Positions 1 through 15,100 of a DNA stretch of 64,000 nt are shown one piece after another. The DNA is from Primulina eburnea (lineage: Eukaryota; Streptophyta; Magnoliopsida; Lamiales; Gesneriaceae), in contig NC_133115.1 of the NCBI RefSeq assembly GCF_022965805.1, positions 34,897,321 through 34,961,320 on the forward strand. Reading direction: 5' to 3'. The position numbers and the translations under genes are program-made. Position 1 is the first letter of the stretch, and each line of letters begins with the position of its first letter. A model generated the notes under the pieces. That model searched no databases. It saw only the letters and a list, made by a program, of their open reading frames with translations, and was not told the origin of the DNA.

Positions 1-142
1 CAGAGACATTGTATTGATCGAAGCTTTTATCTTGTCGTCGGAGAAAAGAAAGAGGTTTTGTCTGTTTCCTGTGAAAACATTATGGCATCAAATCAAGAAT
101 AAAGTAGTGCATACTTCAAATAAAGTAGCTAGAAGAAGTTCA

Positions 143-1723
143 ATGTCGGGTGACATGAATAAGAGGCCGGAGACAATTGAGTTGGAAGGAGAAGCTTACA
201 AATGCAAATCTTGCAATACCCATTTGGCTTTGGCTACTGATATAGTCACACGGGTTCATTTTTATGCAACTCTCAGAGAAATTCTCATCTACACTTTGAT
301 TTTGACAGTATCTAGTATTGTTGCAGGCGTTTCATACCAGCCGGGGGCGGGCATACCTTTTCAATATTGTGTAAGTTTCCGTGGCCAGGGGATGAAAACT
401 CCGGTTTACAATCAAGAACCATTTAGTTAAACAAATCTTGAAACCTGGGAACTTCTTTGAACTGGAGATGATACGTGTGTTTGGTGTGTAACTTGAGGTT
501 GTGTTTGAATGATGGATTTGATTCGGTGGATAGATTTGATTTGTAGTATAGATTTCGAACTCACGTGGATTCAAATCATAGACTAGTGGATAAAATTTCC
601 TTCTTATGAAAAAAGATCCGTAATTTAACTTGTGTTAGACAACTACTTGTGCTCCCAAGTAAGATTGTTACATGTGATGGCAGTTTGCCACAAGTAACCC
701 AAGCTGCAAATTTTGCTCCCAGAGTGAACATCAATGTCGGAGCTCGTGAGAAGAGGATGATGATTTCCGGAATGCATACAGTGGCAGATATCTCATGTTG
801 CTGTTGTGGACAAATTCTTGGGTGGAAATACGTAGTCTCTCGCACTATTTTCTTTTTTTGCACCTCTTACAGTTTTCACCACGCATTGGATTAATTCCGA
901 TTTCTTCTAAACCTTTCCAGGAAGCTGTAGAAGATCATGAGACCCAGAAATGTAAAGAAGGAAAATTTGTTCTTGAAAGGTTGTTTTCTATCCGTGCAAT
1001 TTGTTCCACAGTACCACATAGGTTCGGGTTTGACCCGGAACCGAACCGGACCTAGCCCGTGGTCGACATGCCGGTCAACCAATCAATGAGTTTGATCCGA
1101 GACCGGGACTGTGACGGTAACTATCTGTATGCGGGCTGGCCGGGGTGGCAATTTTTTTTTAATTTTTTTAATAGAAAATAGCATGTGGACAATTTAATAA
1201 TATTTTTTGCGATAATAAAAAAAAAATCGACAAAAAAAAACTCGGGACATCAAAATTTAGTATTGAATTTTTTTATAAGTTTTATTTAATATAATATAAC
1301 TGTTCAAATTTTTGGACATAATAATTAAAAGTGTTTAATGTTAATAACGATTGAGATTGAATATTTCATCCAAGAAAATTAATTTTTTTTAAAAAAAACC
1401 TATTGATCATAAAAATTACAGAACTCGTTAAAATTTGGGTTGAACCGGACCGGACCCAAACTATTCACAGGGACCAGAACCGCACCCGGCCCGAATGACA
1501 TGTACGGTTAAGGGTGGGATTTTCCCAACTCTAACCAGGCGGATCAATCCCAGACCGGCTCGTGACCATGTCTACTACCACATTTGCTCTCCAACTGAAT
1601 TAACACCTGAAATCCCCTGGTTTGACACAGTTTTACTCTTTTTTTCCTGGGACCAGGGTGAGTATTACAGATGGAGTAGACTCAGAATTGAGTGCTGATG
1701 CTCAATCCACTAAAGATACATAG
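143..1723 (+). CDS. Yippee-like zinc-binding protein, five exons
   Basis: Exons at 143-253, 327-370, 723-831, 921-979 and 1657-1723 join in phase to give about 129 residues, the usual size for plant Yippee proteins. The sequence shows a first CxxC (CKSC) in EAYKCKSCNTHLAL, then GRAYLFNIVVNINVG, the family hallmark KRMMISGMHTVADI, a second CxxC in CCCCGQILGWKY, and KCKEGKFVLER. The two CxxC pairs form the single zinc site of the family. Its biochemical role in plants is poorly defined; interaction with kinases or other regulators is reported for some members. The ATG at 143 is the first in frame; the frame stays open to the window edge, so an upstream exon is possible but the upstream residues do not look conserved. 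The second site is a run of four cysteines where C-V-G-C is commoner. The last acceptor (1655-1656) was chosen because it restores an acidic tail ending STKDT. Confidence 0.87.
1021..1510. repeat. Degenerate repeat in last Yippee intron
   Basis: The long fourth intron contains two related GC-rich blocks rich in ACCGGA/CCGGACC, near 1025-1055 and 1438-1475, separated by very AT-rich sequence. This base composition is unlike the rest of the intron and suggests an old inserted element. No coding capacity is visible and the class is not clear. Confidence 0.3.
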
Positions 1724-3159
1724 ATTTTTGTTCTGCTATTTAGGATGGCAGAAGTATGTAAAATGTTTATGTACTTGTACCATCAAAATTACCTTTTTTA
1801 AGAGCAATCTGCATTAGACTTTGGCCTCTCAGGAATATTGAGATCGTGAGAGCTTCTCTTGAAGCAAGCTGAATACTGTCGTCTGTTATACAATATCGAT
1901 TGCATAATTACCTAATTCAATTTTTATGACACTAGAAAAATGGATGCAGAACATCAAGGAGAGTGCTCGTGTTCACAGCTAAGAAACGAGAACATAAAAT
2001 GTAACTAGTGCTTGCTTTTCTTTGAACCACTTGTGCAAAACCCAATCTTCCATTGTTGCTTTTCTTTGAACCACTTTCACATCCTGGTTTACATTGAATA
2101 TAACAGTGATCCATATGTGTAGATGGAACTCGCGGCATGTTTAAACTCAGTATAATAGAACAATGAGATTATGCTTTGTGCTGCAACGAAACAAGCTCTC
2201 ATTTGTTATATCCATCTGTACAGAATGAGTAAAGTCCTCAATCAGGAGTATTTGCTACCTCTTTATCAGAGTAGTGGTCATCTTGCAAATCAATGGTAGT
2301 CGTCGATCCAAACACATACGAGATTCCGATAGTGCGTCCTAGCGATTAAAAATAACCTTCATGTATCCAAAGTGATGCAGACTACCAAACTATAACGAAG
2401 AAACTAACACTCAGATGCAAGCAGACCACGGTAAATGCGAGAGGTACGTGAAGCAGGCTTACAGCAGGCGTGAATTGGACAGTAAATTCGGACTGAGAGG
2501 TGAGGAGAAGTGAGTGAATCGTCATTCGTCACCAGTAATGCTGCTACCATTTAACGAAAGAGTAGAACAACTAATGGCGGTGAAATTACGTCCCCGTCGT
2601 TGCTTCTGGAGCAGCGATTTAGCTCACCAGATGGATGAGACAGTCGGCCGGAGCAAGGTTTGAGACGGTTGGGACTTTTCAATACATCGTACGAGAAATT
2701 GAGAAAAGAAACAAAAATCTTGTGAAGAACTCTCGCCGATCAAATTTACAGGAAAAATGCAGTCATGAGAAATGGTTATAATCATACAGATCATAGGGTG
2801 CAAAGCTGATCGATAAACTGGTGAGTTAATAATCAAAACTCAAGAAAGTTTCTTATAAAAATAAATAAAATATAAAACAAGCTCAAGAAATTTCTTTGAT
2901 TGATAACACTCAAATTCCTATCACAAACATCTTGATGCATACAATACGCTTCTTCCACTCTTACAATAAATAACCAATTTTAAACTAATTATGATCGATG
3001 TCTTGTACCAGAGGCAGAAAAGAACATGAAAATCGCAAAAACAAAATAGCCAACAAAAATGACCAAGGCGAACTTACAGCTTTCCTTGAATGATATGTAC
3101 ATGTAACTCTAAAAAACAAGACAGGAATCCACCAAAAAATATGATCCTGACCTCGTCTT
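1724..3159. other. Spacer between convergent genes
   Basis: This stretch separates the 3' ends of the Yippee-like gene (+) and the MAP4K-like gene (-) and must hold both 3' UTRs. I see no conserved coding frame, structural RNA or transposon ends. It is less AT-rich around 2400-2700 than elsewhere, but no open frame there resembles a known protein. Confidence 0.5.
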
Positions 3160-6100
3160 TCAAGTATTTAGATCTCGGGAAGCATGGCCTTGCCATCTGC
3201 GGTTAATATGTATACATTAGAATACGGGAGATAGTTGTTAACAAAAAAAAGATACAAAATAATGGAATTTCAGGGATAAAATGGGCTATAGCATTCTGTT
3301 GTGAAATATACATGTATATATGCATTCTTCATTGAACAAAGTTGTACTTTCCAGAACAAAATATACCTTTTTGAGAGTGACTCAATATTTTTTATATTCA
3401 TAACATTATGACAACTTGCTTAAAATGCATTTCACAAAAAAATTTAAAAATCTTGACATTCATGAACAATGTAAATAATTAATACATAGCCAAGAATACA
3501 AACATTAAACAAAATTCACGTTATTGCCGCTGTTTTATTTTAAACACTTCGAGTGCTAACATGTCGGTTCACGTGATTCACAATTTTTGGAAGAAAATGT
3601 TAAACTCGTTTTGTTATTTTTCCAATGCAACAAAAATATTAATGTTCATAAATAACATGTCTATTTTAAACACTCAATTTTCATTAAAAGTAAATTCGTT
3701 TTCTATTTGTCACATCCCCTTAGATTATCTTTTTCTAAAATTTTGAACATCATATATGCTACCAATTTTTTTTATAGCAGCCACCAAGTATAACACAAAG
3801 AAAAAGGTTTAAAAATTAATTATTAATGGTTAGGAGAGAATATAAGATTACTTATCGATGTAACAAAGAGAAATGCATTTAATTCTAATTTTATCATTGC
3901 TTTAAAAAAAGGGAAAAAAAAAGATAATCATGTCAATTATCAATCATTATACCTTTAAAGATCAACAAGGTAACAAAAAAATTATTCTGTATCTCATTGA
4001 TTTATCATGTAATAAATTATAATTTTTTTTATTTATAGCTGAATCTGCAATACACGTGAATTTCGCTTGTGACATGTAAATGCAAGGTAAGAATGACAAA
4101 CCTCGAGAGCAAAAACCTTGCAAGTGGGCTCATGTTGGAATTTGAGGGAAGCTCCTTACTCTGTTGCTTTTTCTTGCTATCGCCTTCTGCACTGGTAGAC
4201 GGTGCTTCAGCATTGCCCTTCCCAAATATCCGAGCTGACAGCTCTTGCAGCTCTTTCAGAGAAGTCTCTTTTGAACTAGAAAATTAATTATACTTCAGAA
4301 TGAATAATATGATGAATGCTATATCGCAAGTCTAATATGTTCAAAAATGACAATTTAGAAGTTAAAATATAAATAAACCTAGACAATCGCTGAAGTAGCT
4401 TGGTGACAAGTAGTTCGGAAGACCCAGGCTTAACATGTTCCATGTCCATTAAAGAATTTGATACTTTCAGGAAGATTGATCCTCCTGGATCATCAGTGAT
4501 TACCTACGTTGTACATAAATGCAACAAAGAGAGTTATATGGAGGAACATAATCAATTGTTTCGCAGAGAGAAGTGTTTCCTATAAAATGGTAAGAAAATT
4601 GTTGGATTCAAGGGAACAAGAAACGTGACTTTGAGGACTGACAGCGATGAATCAACACTTCTCTTGGATACATGGACACAACTACACAAGAAACATGACT
4701 TTTGAGGACTGACAGGGCAAGAATCAAAACTTCTCTGGGATAAGAAAGTTAAAAATAAAGCAACGTCCATGAATTTAAGAATCAGGAAAAAGGGATCTTG
4801 ACTTCTGGACTAAAAGGGGAAACCATGGTTTATAATTCAACAAGATGTCACTAAATCTTAAATAAGTTGCAGGGCCAACAAAATCAGAAGATATGGAGTG
4901 ACAGAGTCTTAATACAATATTCACTCAAAATACAATTTCTAAATTAGGAGAATAGGAGGGTAAATTCCTCAGATCAGCACAGGATGCAGATACACACACA
5001 TACAAAATGGAATGTGCTGGAAAAGTGATTTGTTTCCAGCATATATAACAATTCTAACTTCGCAATACCTTATCATGTTGGAAAAGAATTTACTAAAGTA
5101 TGAATCAATACTTAAAAACAACTTTGCACCCTTTCGAGCAGCTTTTGCTTGAATTCTATCACTGCATCATCCATTGCCCTATCCTACAGTATGTCCTCTG
5201 CAGCACCCTAAGTAATGCTTAAAGAAATTTCAAATCGGTTTTACCATGCAAATACTAATTTAATCGTGCATGTTAATCATAGATTGAAATCTTTCGAGCC
5301 TGTTAATCCAATCTTGTTGCAAGGGTAAATAAAGCCTCTCCCAGAAGTCTTCTCATCTATGAGGCTTTTAATTGTGCCAGCAGCTGCATGACGAACTGCT
5401 TATGAAAATTTTCTGAATTAAGTTTCCAAACCAAGCTAAAATAAAAATGCAAAGCCCTCGGCAACAGAGGCGTAGCTATTCACTGTATTATTTGAGAAAG
5501 CCTCGTTTCCCAAATCATCACCATGTTCATGAGATGCATGCCAGGATATTCTAATATTTGACCATCCCAAGTTCATGTCAACCAGAACTGCTTGAAACCT
5601 CTCAGCCGTCAGGAGCTTAGCACTATCTTGAAATGCCTTTTTCCATCATCAGCTTCTATATAAACATTATATGACCAAATCCTTTCATAGCTATATGTTC
5701 AATTGAACATAGTACAGTAACGCGAAACTTGCATGTGATGAGATAAGATAACGGTGAGACAAAAATCACTTCAGGAAGGAAAGTCGACAAACAACAACTA
5801 CTAATAATCTTGTTGCTTACATCTTTAAGTGCAGGTATTAAAAGGACTGATAATGGGGCAGACAAAGCTGCTGCAGAACTCCTGGAATTGTCTTCGTCGT
5901 CGCTTGAATGGTGCATCTTGTAAATGCTTTTTGTGCATCAAAATAATCACGTGAATGTCTGGACAGGAAAGTTTAGGTTTCGTTACAGTAAATATAACTT
6001 GGAAAATTATGCAGGAAAAATGAACTTATCCGAGAGGAAATTTTCCAGGTGACCCTCATATTCAAGAAGCTGCATATGATCGAGAAAAGTTACTTACCCT

Positions 6101-9100
6101 GATGAATCAGAGCTTGTTGTTGGTTTTGACATTCTTCTGCTCTCTTGCACATCTCTGTTGGCCTTGCTCAATGCAGATCTATCTCTAAGGTTGCCTTTTC
6201 TTCCTCCTTGCATTGCAGCCTTGGCCTGAATAAAATAGCAGTTTAAGGCTAAGATAGAAAACACTGATTCGATCAACATAATGAAAGCCATTTTTTACTT
6301 CTATGCTACTATATCACTTATAAATGGTACAATTTATAGGATGGAGAAAATTGCAGTTTTCATTCTATATGTTTGTTTCTTTCCAAATTTGATCATCTAA
6401 TTTGTCAAAGTTCAATCAATCTAATGTCTTTTAATTTTTGACAATTTTAGATCTTACATGGGAGCACATTAGCTTCATGCCAGAGTTGCATTGGTAACAC
6501 GTTGGAAAAAAGGACTAAAATTGAAAAAAAAAAAAACATTGATAGTTAACTAAAATTGAATTTTGAAGACATCGAGGACTAAAATTACAAAGAGACGTTA
6601 ATGATTTTCCTATATAGTATGTGACTATGGATCTCCATTAGTCTGCGAGGAATATACCCTTTGTAGGTGAGAATATCTACATCAAACCTTTACTCCAACA
6701 TGGTTAATGACAATAAGATGGTTCAGAATTAATCAAAGTCTGTGAACCTCGGCAAGGTTTATCTCACTATCTTCAAGAGCCGCACTAAAAGTTCTCTCTT
6801 GAAGCCCCAGTCTAGATTTTGGAGTTCGAGGAGAATCTAACTCATCATGTTGACCACGATAAACGACAGTGCCACTGATGGAAGTGTCTTCAGTGGAGGC
6901 ATAAGTGCTGCTAGACTGGAAATTTAAAAAAAAACACAGAAGCCTCGATTTAGATGAGTGAAGCAACAGAAAATAAGTACTTTTGTAAGCTCAACTAATC
7001 CATAATCAAACCAAGGAACTTTGGTTGCTGAACATAGAGGACATCTGTTTTCCCCTAGGAGATCGTACAACGACAGTTCCTGTGCCGCTTACATCATCCT
7101 GCAAGGAGAAAATAATAAATTGGAGAATAACGGGATCCTGTTGGTAAATATAACAGAGTCTTGGATGGCATTGATCATAACTATTTGGTGAAATCTTGAA
7201 ACGAGGAGACTAAGGTTCAAACAACCAACGTCAACATGCCATCAACGCATAATCTCCATCCTAATGACACGTCGCAGGTGAAAAGGTGCATTAGATAACT
7301 TGATTGATTAATCTTAATGCTCGTCCTAAATCTTAATATAAAAAGCATAGGTCAACCCCACCCATGAGTATCAGAATGACGTTCTGCTGAGTGCAAGAGT
7401 TTGTTATCAGATGTTGCTCAGATGGGATACAATACTTATTATAGAGCATACCTAAATTTTATGTTTTAGTTTGTTTAAATGCCATGAACATTTAGATCAA
7501 GCCTTAGTAAATTCAAGTTTCCAGCTCTTCAGCTTTAGACCAAGTTTAACAACAAGCAATAAAGAACCTAAAAAAGCATATGATCTACATAAAGGGATAG
7601 AAATGTCATACTTCTTCAAGATAGTTTTCCTGTTTCCCGAGATGGTTAGTTTCTTTCTCCATGGAGACCTCTACTGATGAATGAACAATACTTCCAGAAG
7701 GAGTAGCCCGCTGATTGCTACTGTCTGAGATTTTTCTAGAAGATTGAGTTAATGGGGCCTCAGTTTTCCTATCTCTCACTTGAGGTGGTTTTACTGCACT
7801 CCGAATAGTTCCAGTGCTTGTTGATCCACCAATACTAAAATCCCATCCAGTATTTTTTACACCCCATGCCTGACTACTGTAATTTAACAACAATCAGCAC
7901 AACAAAGAGGTACATAAATGATGTTAACACTTTCAACTGACCTGGCACGCACTGTGTCTTCAAATCCGGAATCTCTAACCATCTTCACAGTTCCAGAAGC
8001 CTCCTCTGACATAGTTGGACCATTTTTAGGAGTCTCTCCATCTATTTGAAACCTAGGACGGTCTCTACATAGTAAAGAATTTCGAGTTCATATATCACTG
8101 AAAAAACATTGCGAAATTTGGAAGTTAATGAAAGGATCTTGGCCCATGTCTATAGTTAGCTGGTGTTATCCAATAGCACCAATTGTAGTTGCACGTTCCA
8201 CAAAATTTAAATCCATCATTTATGATTAATTCACTGACAAATGTAATTCAGTTTTGTGTAGTGAAAGAACAACATAGTTGCACGTTCCACCAAATTTAAA
8301 TCCATCATTTATGATTTAATTCATTGACAAATGTAATTCAGTATTTTGTGTAGTGAAAGAACAGCAAGCCCACACTTTGTTTAGACACCTTACATTTTAT
8401 TAAAGAATAACCGCGTCCAGACAAAAGAGATCAATATACCTGATTCTATCCAAAAGCTTCGGGCTCCTCCTAGCATTTCTGATAAATCGGTGTTTCAGTA
8501 GTTCCTTGGCACTAGTCCTCTGAAAGAGAGAAAAAAAGAATAAGCACAACAGAGCTATAGACACAAAACAGCATCAAAGGCAAATGAAACAGTTCTCGAC
8601 AGATAGTTTCAAAGATGGACAAGAAAGTCATCACCACAACCAAACCGACGACCAAATTTAGTCAGCAGCATGCGCAGTGTTAGATTGATCAAGGATACCA
8701 AGAACAAATAAACAGGTAAAGAATGGTCTCAAACTATAGGCTTAATGAACCATACAGCTAAAGAGAGAGTGAGAGTTCATGTTAATTCTGATACGAGAAA
8801 CAAGCACAACAAAGAAAATAGAAGATTAGCATCTGTTTCTGTTTTGTTTTTCTCCCCGCATAATACCCTTTAGGCAAAGAAACCACCAAGCATCCACAAG
8901 TGACAAGCGATCAAAGACTGCTATAAAGATCCATTGACGATCACGACTAGTGAAGAAGGCACAAATTCCTAGAGACTGATCAGTTTGTTATTGAATATTA
9001 GATACAGATGAAAAAATAACTGTCAACTTCCATGACAAAATATCTAGTTCAAGAAAGAATCTAACAGACAAGTGGTAGGATTACACTAAGTGAGATATTC

Positions 9101-12100
9101 AGATAGTTAAAAGAAATTCATTCATTAACAGGCAGCAGTAAATCTATTCCTGACAAAACCAATTTGTTGTAGTGAGCAATGATCATGTGTTAGAGAACTT
9201 TCCTCCACATGTTGTAAGCACACAATGAATAGATGCAGCATTTCATGGATGCCATGATAATCCCAGGTCAATTTTTACAATTACCAGATTCGATTTATTC
9301 TTGAAGCGAAAAAACCACCCAGGATAGGAAAACTTGGAACACCCATGAGAACCATGGCTATTTAAATGAATAGGACATTCCCAAAAAGTATAAAGTAAAC
9401 CTAATAAGTTCTTTTAAGGTTGTATTTGGATTGATGGATTTTAAATCTATATATTTCAAATGTATTTTGTAGTTTTAGATAAAAAAACTATAAACTTCAC
9501 ATTCACCCATGTTTGTTTGTTTATATAATATTTCATGTTAATTATGATGAATTTTAAGTTAATCGGAATATCGGATAATGAATGTATTTGAAATTCATTC
9601 TATTTTGTGTAACTAATGTGTAAATAAATAATATATGAATTTAAGATTTCATCTATTGTTTCATCGTTAACAATAAAAATATAATTGAAATCCATGAAAT
9701 TCAAATCTATTCATCAAAATGCAACCTTAGACATTCTGAAAATTTTTAAATTGTTCAAGGAGACAGAATGATCTGTTTTGAAGGCATAAGTCGATTACCA
9801 TGATTTCACAACAGTAATCTCCTAAAATTGCAAGTTCTCCCACCACAGTCACAAACACATAGATAGATATCTGGGAGGGAAAGAGACTGGGGAAAAAGAA
9901 GCTACCTCTGCTGGATTCTTCTTCAGACATAGGGCAACAAATTCTTTAAGTGGACGAGAAAAGTGTTCGTCTAGCTGTGGAGGGTTTTCTCTAGGAATGA
10001 TAAAAAGCACTCTCATAGGATGGAGATCCGCAAGTGGAGGTTCTCCTTTTGCCATCTCGATTGTCGTTATCCCTAAAGACCAAATATCGGCCTGCTTGAA
10101 GCCAAAGTTTCCCACATTACAATAACAAGGAAAGAAGTATAGCACGAATTGTGTCCAAAAAATATAATTGAAGTTATAAAACTCACATAACAGGGTTAGG
10201 GAAAAGTTATGGTTGACATGAGTATACCTTCTCGTTGTATCCTTCGGAGTTCTGAATGACCTCTGGAGCCATCCAAAATGGTGTTCCTACAAAAGTCTGC
10301 AACATTATTAGATAGAGGATCAACCGGTCCTTGAGTAAAAAAAGAATGTAGGAATGAGGACTACATGTTCGTGGTTATGCGGGAATGAAAAAAAATATAA
10401 TGGCATGTTGATAGAGATGTTGTAATGTGGTGAGTCCGTGAGTGGTCACTCGATGCTGTCAATAGCAGTACCAGTCAAAGCATACAAATCGTGTGGCACA
10501 TTAATCCGGCGGAGTTCACATCAACATAGTCATCATGCTCACCCCGTGAAAATTTTAGGCACGATCTTAAATTCGAGAACAATCTAGATTGCACTAAGAA
10601 TTGTAGTGAGCAAGATTGCTGTTAAAATTGTGGTCCGGATCATATTATAAGAATCTACTATCCCGCCTAAAATAGGAAAAGAAACATTCAAATATTCCAA
10701 TTTATTTAAACCAAATTAATAATAGAAACATAATATTTTAGAGAAATGTAATCTTGCTTGATGTGGTATGATTTGTATTCAAATTGTATCACAATGAAAT
10801 GTGAAATAGAAAACAAACATAGAGATGAAAACTCATGCTTCGAGTATCATCTTATCTCTAAAGTAGAGACGTTTTATCCTTTTCTCAACTTCAATATTGA
10901 AAAACAGTAACATTGAATAATTTTGGTATCATACTTATTGAATAGGTCAATCAAGTAACAAATTGACAATATCATAGTTTAGGATCTTAGGTTGGCACAA
11001 GTTGTTTCGTGAACCTTTTAAGGGAAACAGAAGGCATGCAATCTTTTTACTCTTAATTTTTCTATTTTAATTTCTATCAAGAAAGTGTATAATTGAACGA
11101 TGAAAAGTTGAATTTGACATCATTTGTCAGATTCTACAATTCGATATCAAGACAATAAGGCTCACTCATAGAGCCAAGGAGAGCAACTTGGGAACATATA
11201 TAGGGTAAAAAAGTTCATATGTAACAAAATAAAAGGTTATCATCACAATGACCATATTTCAAGAAGAAGAAAAAACTAAAATTAAGAAACTGACACCTTT
11301 CTTCGCGAAATTGTCCTTGTCAATTGAGCAGAAACACCAAAATCTGCAACCTATTCATATAAAAAGGCAAATCAACTTAGTGCATTTACATTAACCGATA
11401 AGTTAGTAGATCAATATACAATAGAAGCATTTCAAATTTTTCGGAACCATGGATGATACCTTGACATCACCATTCTCTGTCAATAAAATGTTTGCCGCTG
11501 TCAAAATGTTTTATAAACTTATCATTAGAAAAATTCATATATGATGGGAAAGGACTTAATAAGATTCAAATACAATTATGAGAAGGAAAGACACTCATAC
11601 AAAAATTGAAGACAGATTGGAAGCAATAGAAGGGTATACTGTAGGCATCATTAATGTGGTAATTTATAGGTTAGGAAACAATAGAAGGGTGCAGGTGTAT
11701 AACACATCTGACATATGATTAGGAGCAAACTGGAACAAGAATGATTTCCTCCAGAAGTAATGGGTAATAGGTCCCAAGAATCTTAAGTTAGAGCCGAGGT
11801 GGAAAATGGTCATGTGACTGGAGCAAGAAAAGACAGGCTCCCCATTACAAAAAAATTGTTAAATCACCGAGAGATAGGGGTGAAATGAATCAGACGTAAT
11901 CCAACAAGATGATATATACATTTTAACTTGGTCAATTTATGACCGACCCATTCACTGAAATCCATGCAAAAATCCAGTCCAAGTAACCGAATTTTTAAAA
12001 TTAACATGTTCAAAAACGGTAATGATCCAACGTGTCCGAACAAAGTGATTAGTCCTACCAATCTACCTTTAATATCTCGATGAATTTTCCCCTCACTGTG

Positions 12101-15100
12101 GAGATATTCAATTGCATGAAGCAAATCACGTAAAATCCATGAAATCGAAACTTCATCCAGTGGTTGGTTAGGCTGAATCTGCAGAGGAATAAAATAGTAT
12201 CAGTATCCTGCTAACAGTGAATAGTGTGTAATTCCTTTTTCATGACTCAAGCTACAGTTTAGAACACATCCTGTGCCTTTTGAGGCAATTTACATTCTAT
12301 TTCAAGGTTAAAATTTAAGGGAAATAAAAATACACATGCCTTGAGAGTTAAGAGGGTCTACACAAAGTAAAAGCATGGTATAAGCAAATAAAGTGGAAGG
12401 CCTAGTATATAAGTAGTAAGTACATAATTGACCACTGCATCAGAGACTGCTGTTCATCACAGCCTCATAGAGTTTACAGCTTTTAGGTTCAATACCATTG
12501 GACGCCTCTCTCAGAAGAGGGCATGGAAAAAATATGACCATCCGTCGATGGAAAATAGATACTTAGAAAAAAGGTCCCAGATTAACTACAATAAGTCAAC
12601 TTGGCATCTAACATTCCATCCTACCAACATTAAATCAGTATGGCCTATCTAAACTGGAGTGAAAACCTCTCAGAAGACAAAATAATGGAGAATATAAAAG
12701 AACATGTTAGAGACTCACCAGATCAGCAACAGAACCACCAGCCATGTATTCCATTATAATCCACAGCTTAGTGTGATTCAGGAAAGACCCATAATACTCA
12801 GTAATATAAGGAGAGCGACATTCTGAAAGAACAGCAATTTCCTGTCAACAAAGAAAATGAAATAAAAGGCAACTCATTAGTGTTAAAATTTAATTCAACA
12901 AAGCCCTTATAGAGATGTCGAAGGTACCTTTTGGATGTCCTCTATTTCGTCTTCCCTGGACGAGAAGAAGAAAACAGATGATACTCCAGGAAAAAAATCA
13001 TCATGGAGAACAGGAATGAAAGACTTAAAAGAAGAATTAATAAGACAATTACTTAATAAAAATATTCAATCATCAACATGTTGAATTCTTAAAGGGTCGG
13101 TGAATTGGCATATTTTGCTGCTCCGTGTTAATATGAAACTTAAACCTTGTCTTAGGCAAGAGTTCAAAGAACAACACTAAAACCAGAACCGTAATCATGC
13201 CCGCACAGCATACATACTTGGGGAATAAGTTACTGTTGTACATAAAGTTGACAGCAGTTACACAAAACCAGTGATGAAGCTTTTCGGAAAAGTTTCTCAA
13301 CACATGATAAATGTCGATTGTAGCACCTGAAACACCCTTTATAGAGCATCCGGGATTTTATACTACCATCATCTAAGTTCTAACTGCTCAACAAATACCT
13401 TTATTGCCCGACTCTTCGCATCATCTCAACTAGCAAAATCTTAGAGATCATACAATCTCCAATGTCCAATGTAGCATTACGTGTAATAACCCCAACAGCT
13501 AGTAACACATGCAACTCACACAATAACATTTGTGCCATTTGCATCTGTGTTCAGGGGATCCAATACACTCCTCCCACTAATTCATGCTTCGCAGATTGAC
13601 ATTTATTAAAAAAATTGCCTGATCCTTTTGAGAACTAGTAAATACCTATAATACAAACTTCACTCCACCCCAGTATTTTTCTCCCCACACGGCACATGAA
13701 AGTGCAGACAAATTTTCTTTCTTGATGGCAGAGAAAGAAAGCTAAACAAACAGATGGATGCAACAAATGACGTTCAGATCATCTCCTGCTAATGAAATCT
13801 AAAAATATAAAATCTCAAATAAGGAATTTTAATTCTCTCAAAAATATAAAACTAAAAAAAAAACAGGCACATCAAACATCTTATACTAGCAAATGTAAGT
13901 CCAATTTGTACTCACGATTCTTCTAAATCAATGACCTTTAGGGCAACCTCTTTGTTCAGTTCCTTATCAAACCTGAAAAGGAGTAAAAGCAACAAATCAC
14001 TTACATTTTGAAACCACGGAATTGAATTGAGAAAATAATCAAGACCATCATTATGTGAAAAATCAATTAGCCTTCATAATTGCTGCAATCCTTCACTTTG
14101 TTTGATTCCAAACAAGATGCTGTTTTACATATCCCGCTTAACTTTTACTTTTATTAACTACAAACTAGAGCAGTCAATATACAATCCACAACTCAAGAAC
14201 AAGACCAAGTTAATACCACAGCTAGAAGCAAAGGCAAAATTTTGAAATTCCATTAATTCAGCATCATCTCAATTTGCTACAAAATCAAAAGAATGCCCAA
14301 ATCACTACGACCCACAGCTCATTTAAAGAAAATTCAGAGAATGGACATCACAGACTAGGTTCTTTCCATTGATTCTTGTGCCATTTTGATAATTTCCCTC
14401 TTTTTCAACATGAACAGAAAATTTCATTTCAGATAGGAAAAATGAAAAAGGCTCGCTCCAATTTTCCTTGTACCAAACTTTTATAAAACGAAGGGTTTTT
14501 TTTATCTTATTTTATTGGTAGACCATACAGTTGCAAGATTTCTAATTAGAGGTTACACTAAATGTGGCTAAAAATTTATAAAAAGAAAAATCACGATAAA
14601 CTTGGAGCAAGAAATTTCAATAATTAAAATTGACATTTCATCACAATTCATAACTGATGCTTTCCCCCTTTGCATCAGTATAATTCAGTAGGAGGCAATG
14701 AGACAAAAGCCCATACCCTATCACCTGCTTGTCTCCTGACATCTTAACATGTGTTACCTAATTCTGTGGCCAAAACTATCACTATATAAGATAAGTTTGA
14801 TGTGAACTCAGAATGATCCATGAATAAAATAATGAAAGGAAATCCAGAGTCTGTTTTACTCACCAATTGGCTGAATTAGAGGTCAATGAAGGTCAATTTC
14901 CAGTCAATTTCAAACAATTCAAAATGTATAAAGATTATGCTTGGAAATTCCATATGAATCGAGCTTGTAATTAAGATCAATTCTATGTTGCCTGCTTGGC
15001 CCTCCAACTATTAAATTATTCCATTAAGAGAGACTTTAAATCTGGTAGACTTGCATCTTGTAATTGGACCTCTACAAAAAAGTAATGGATCACTCATGGG

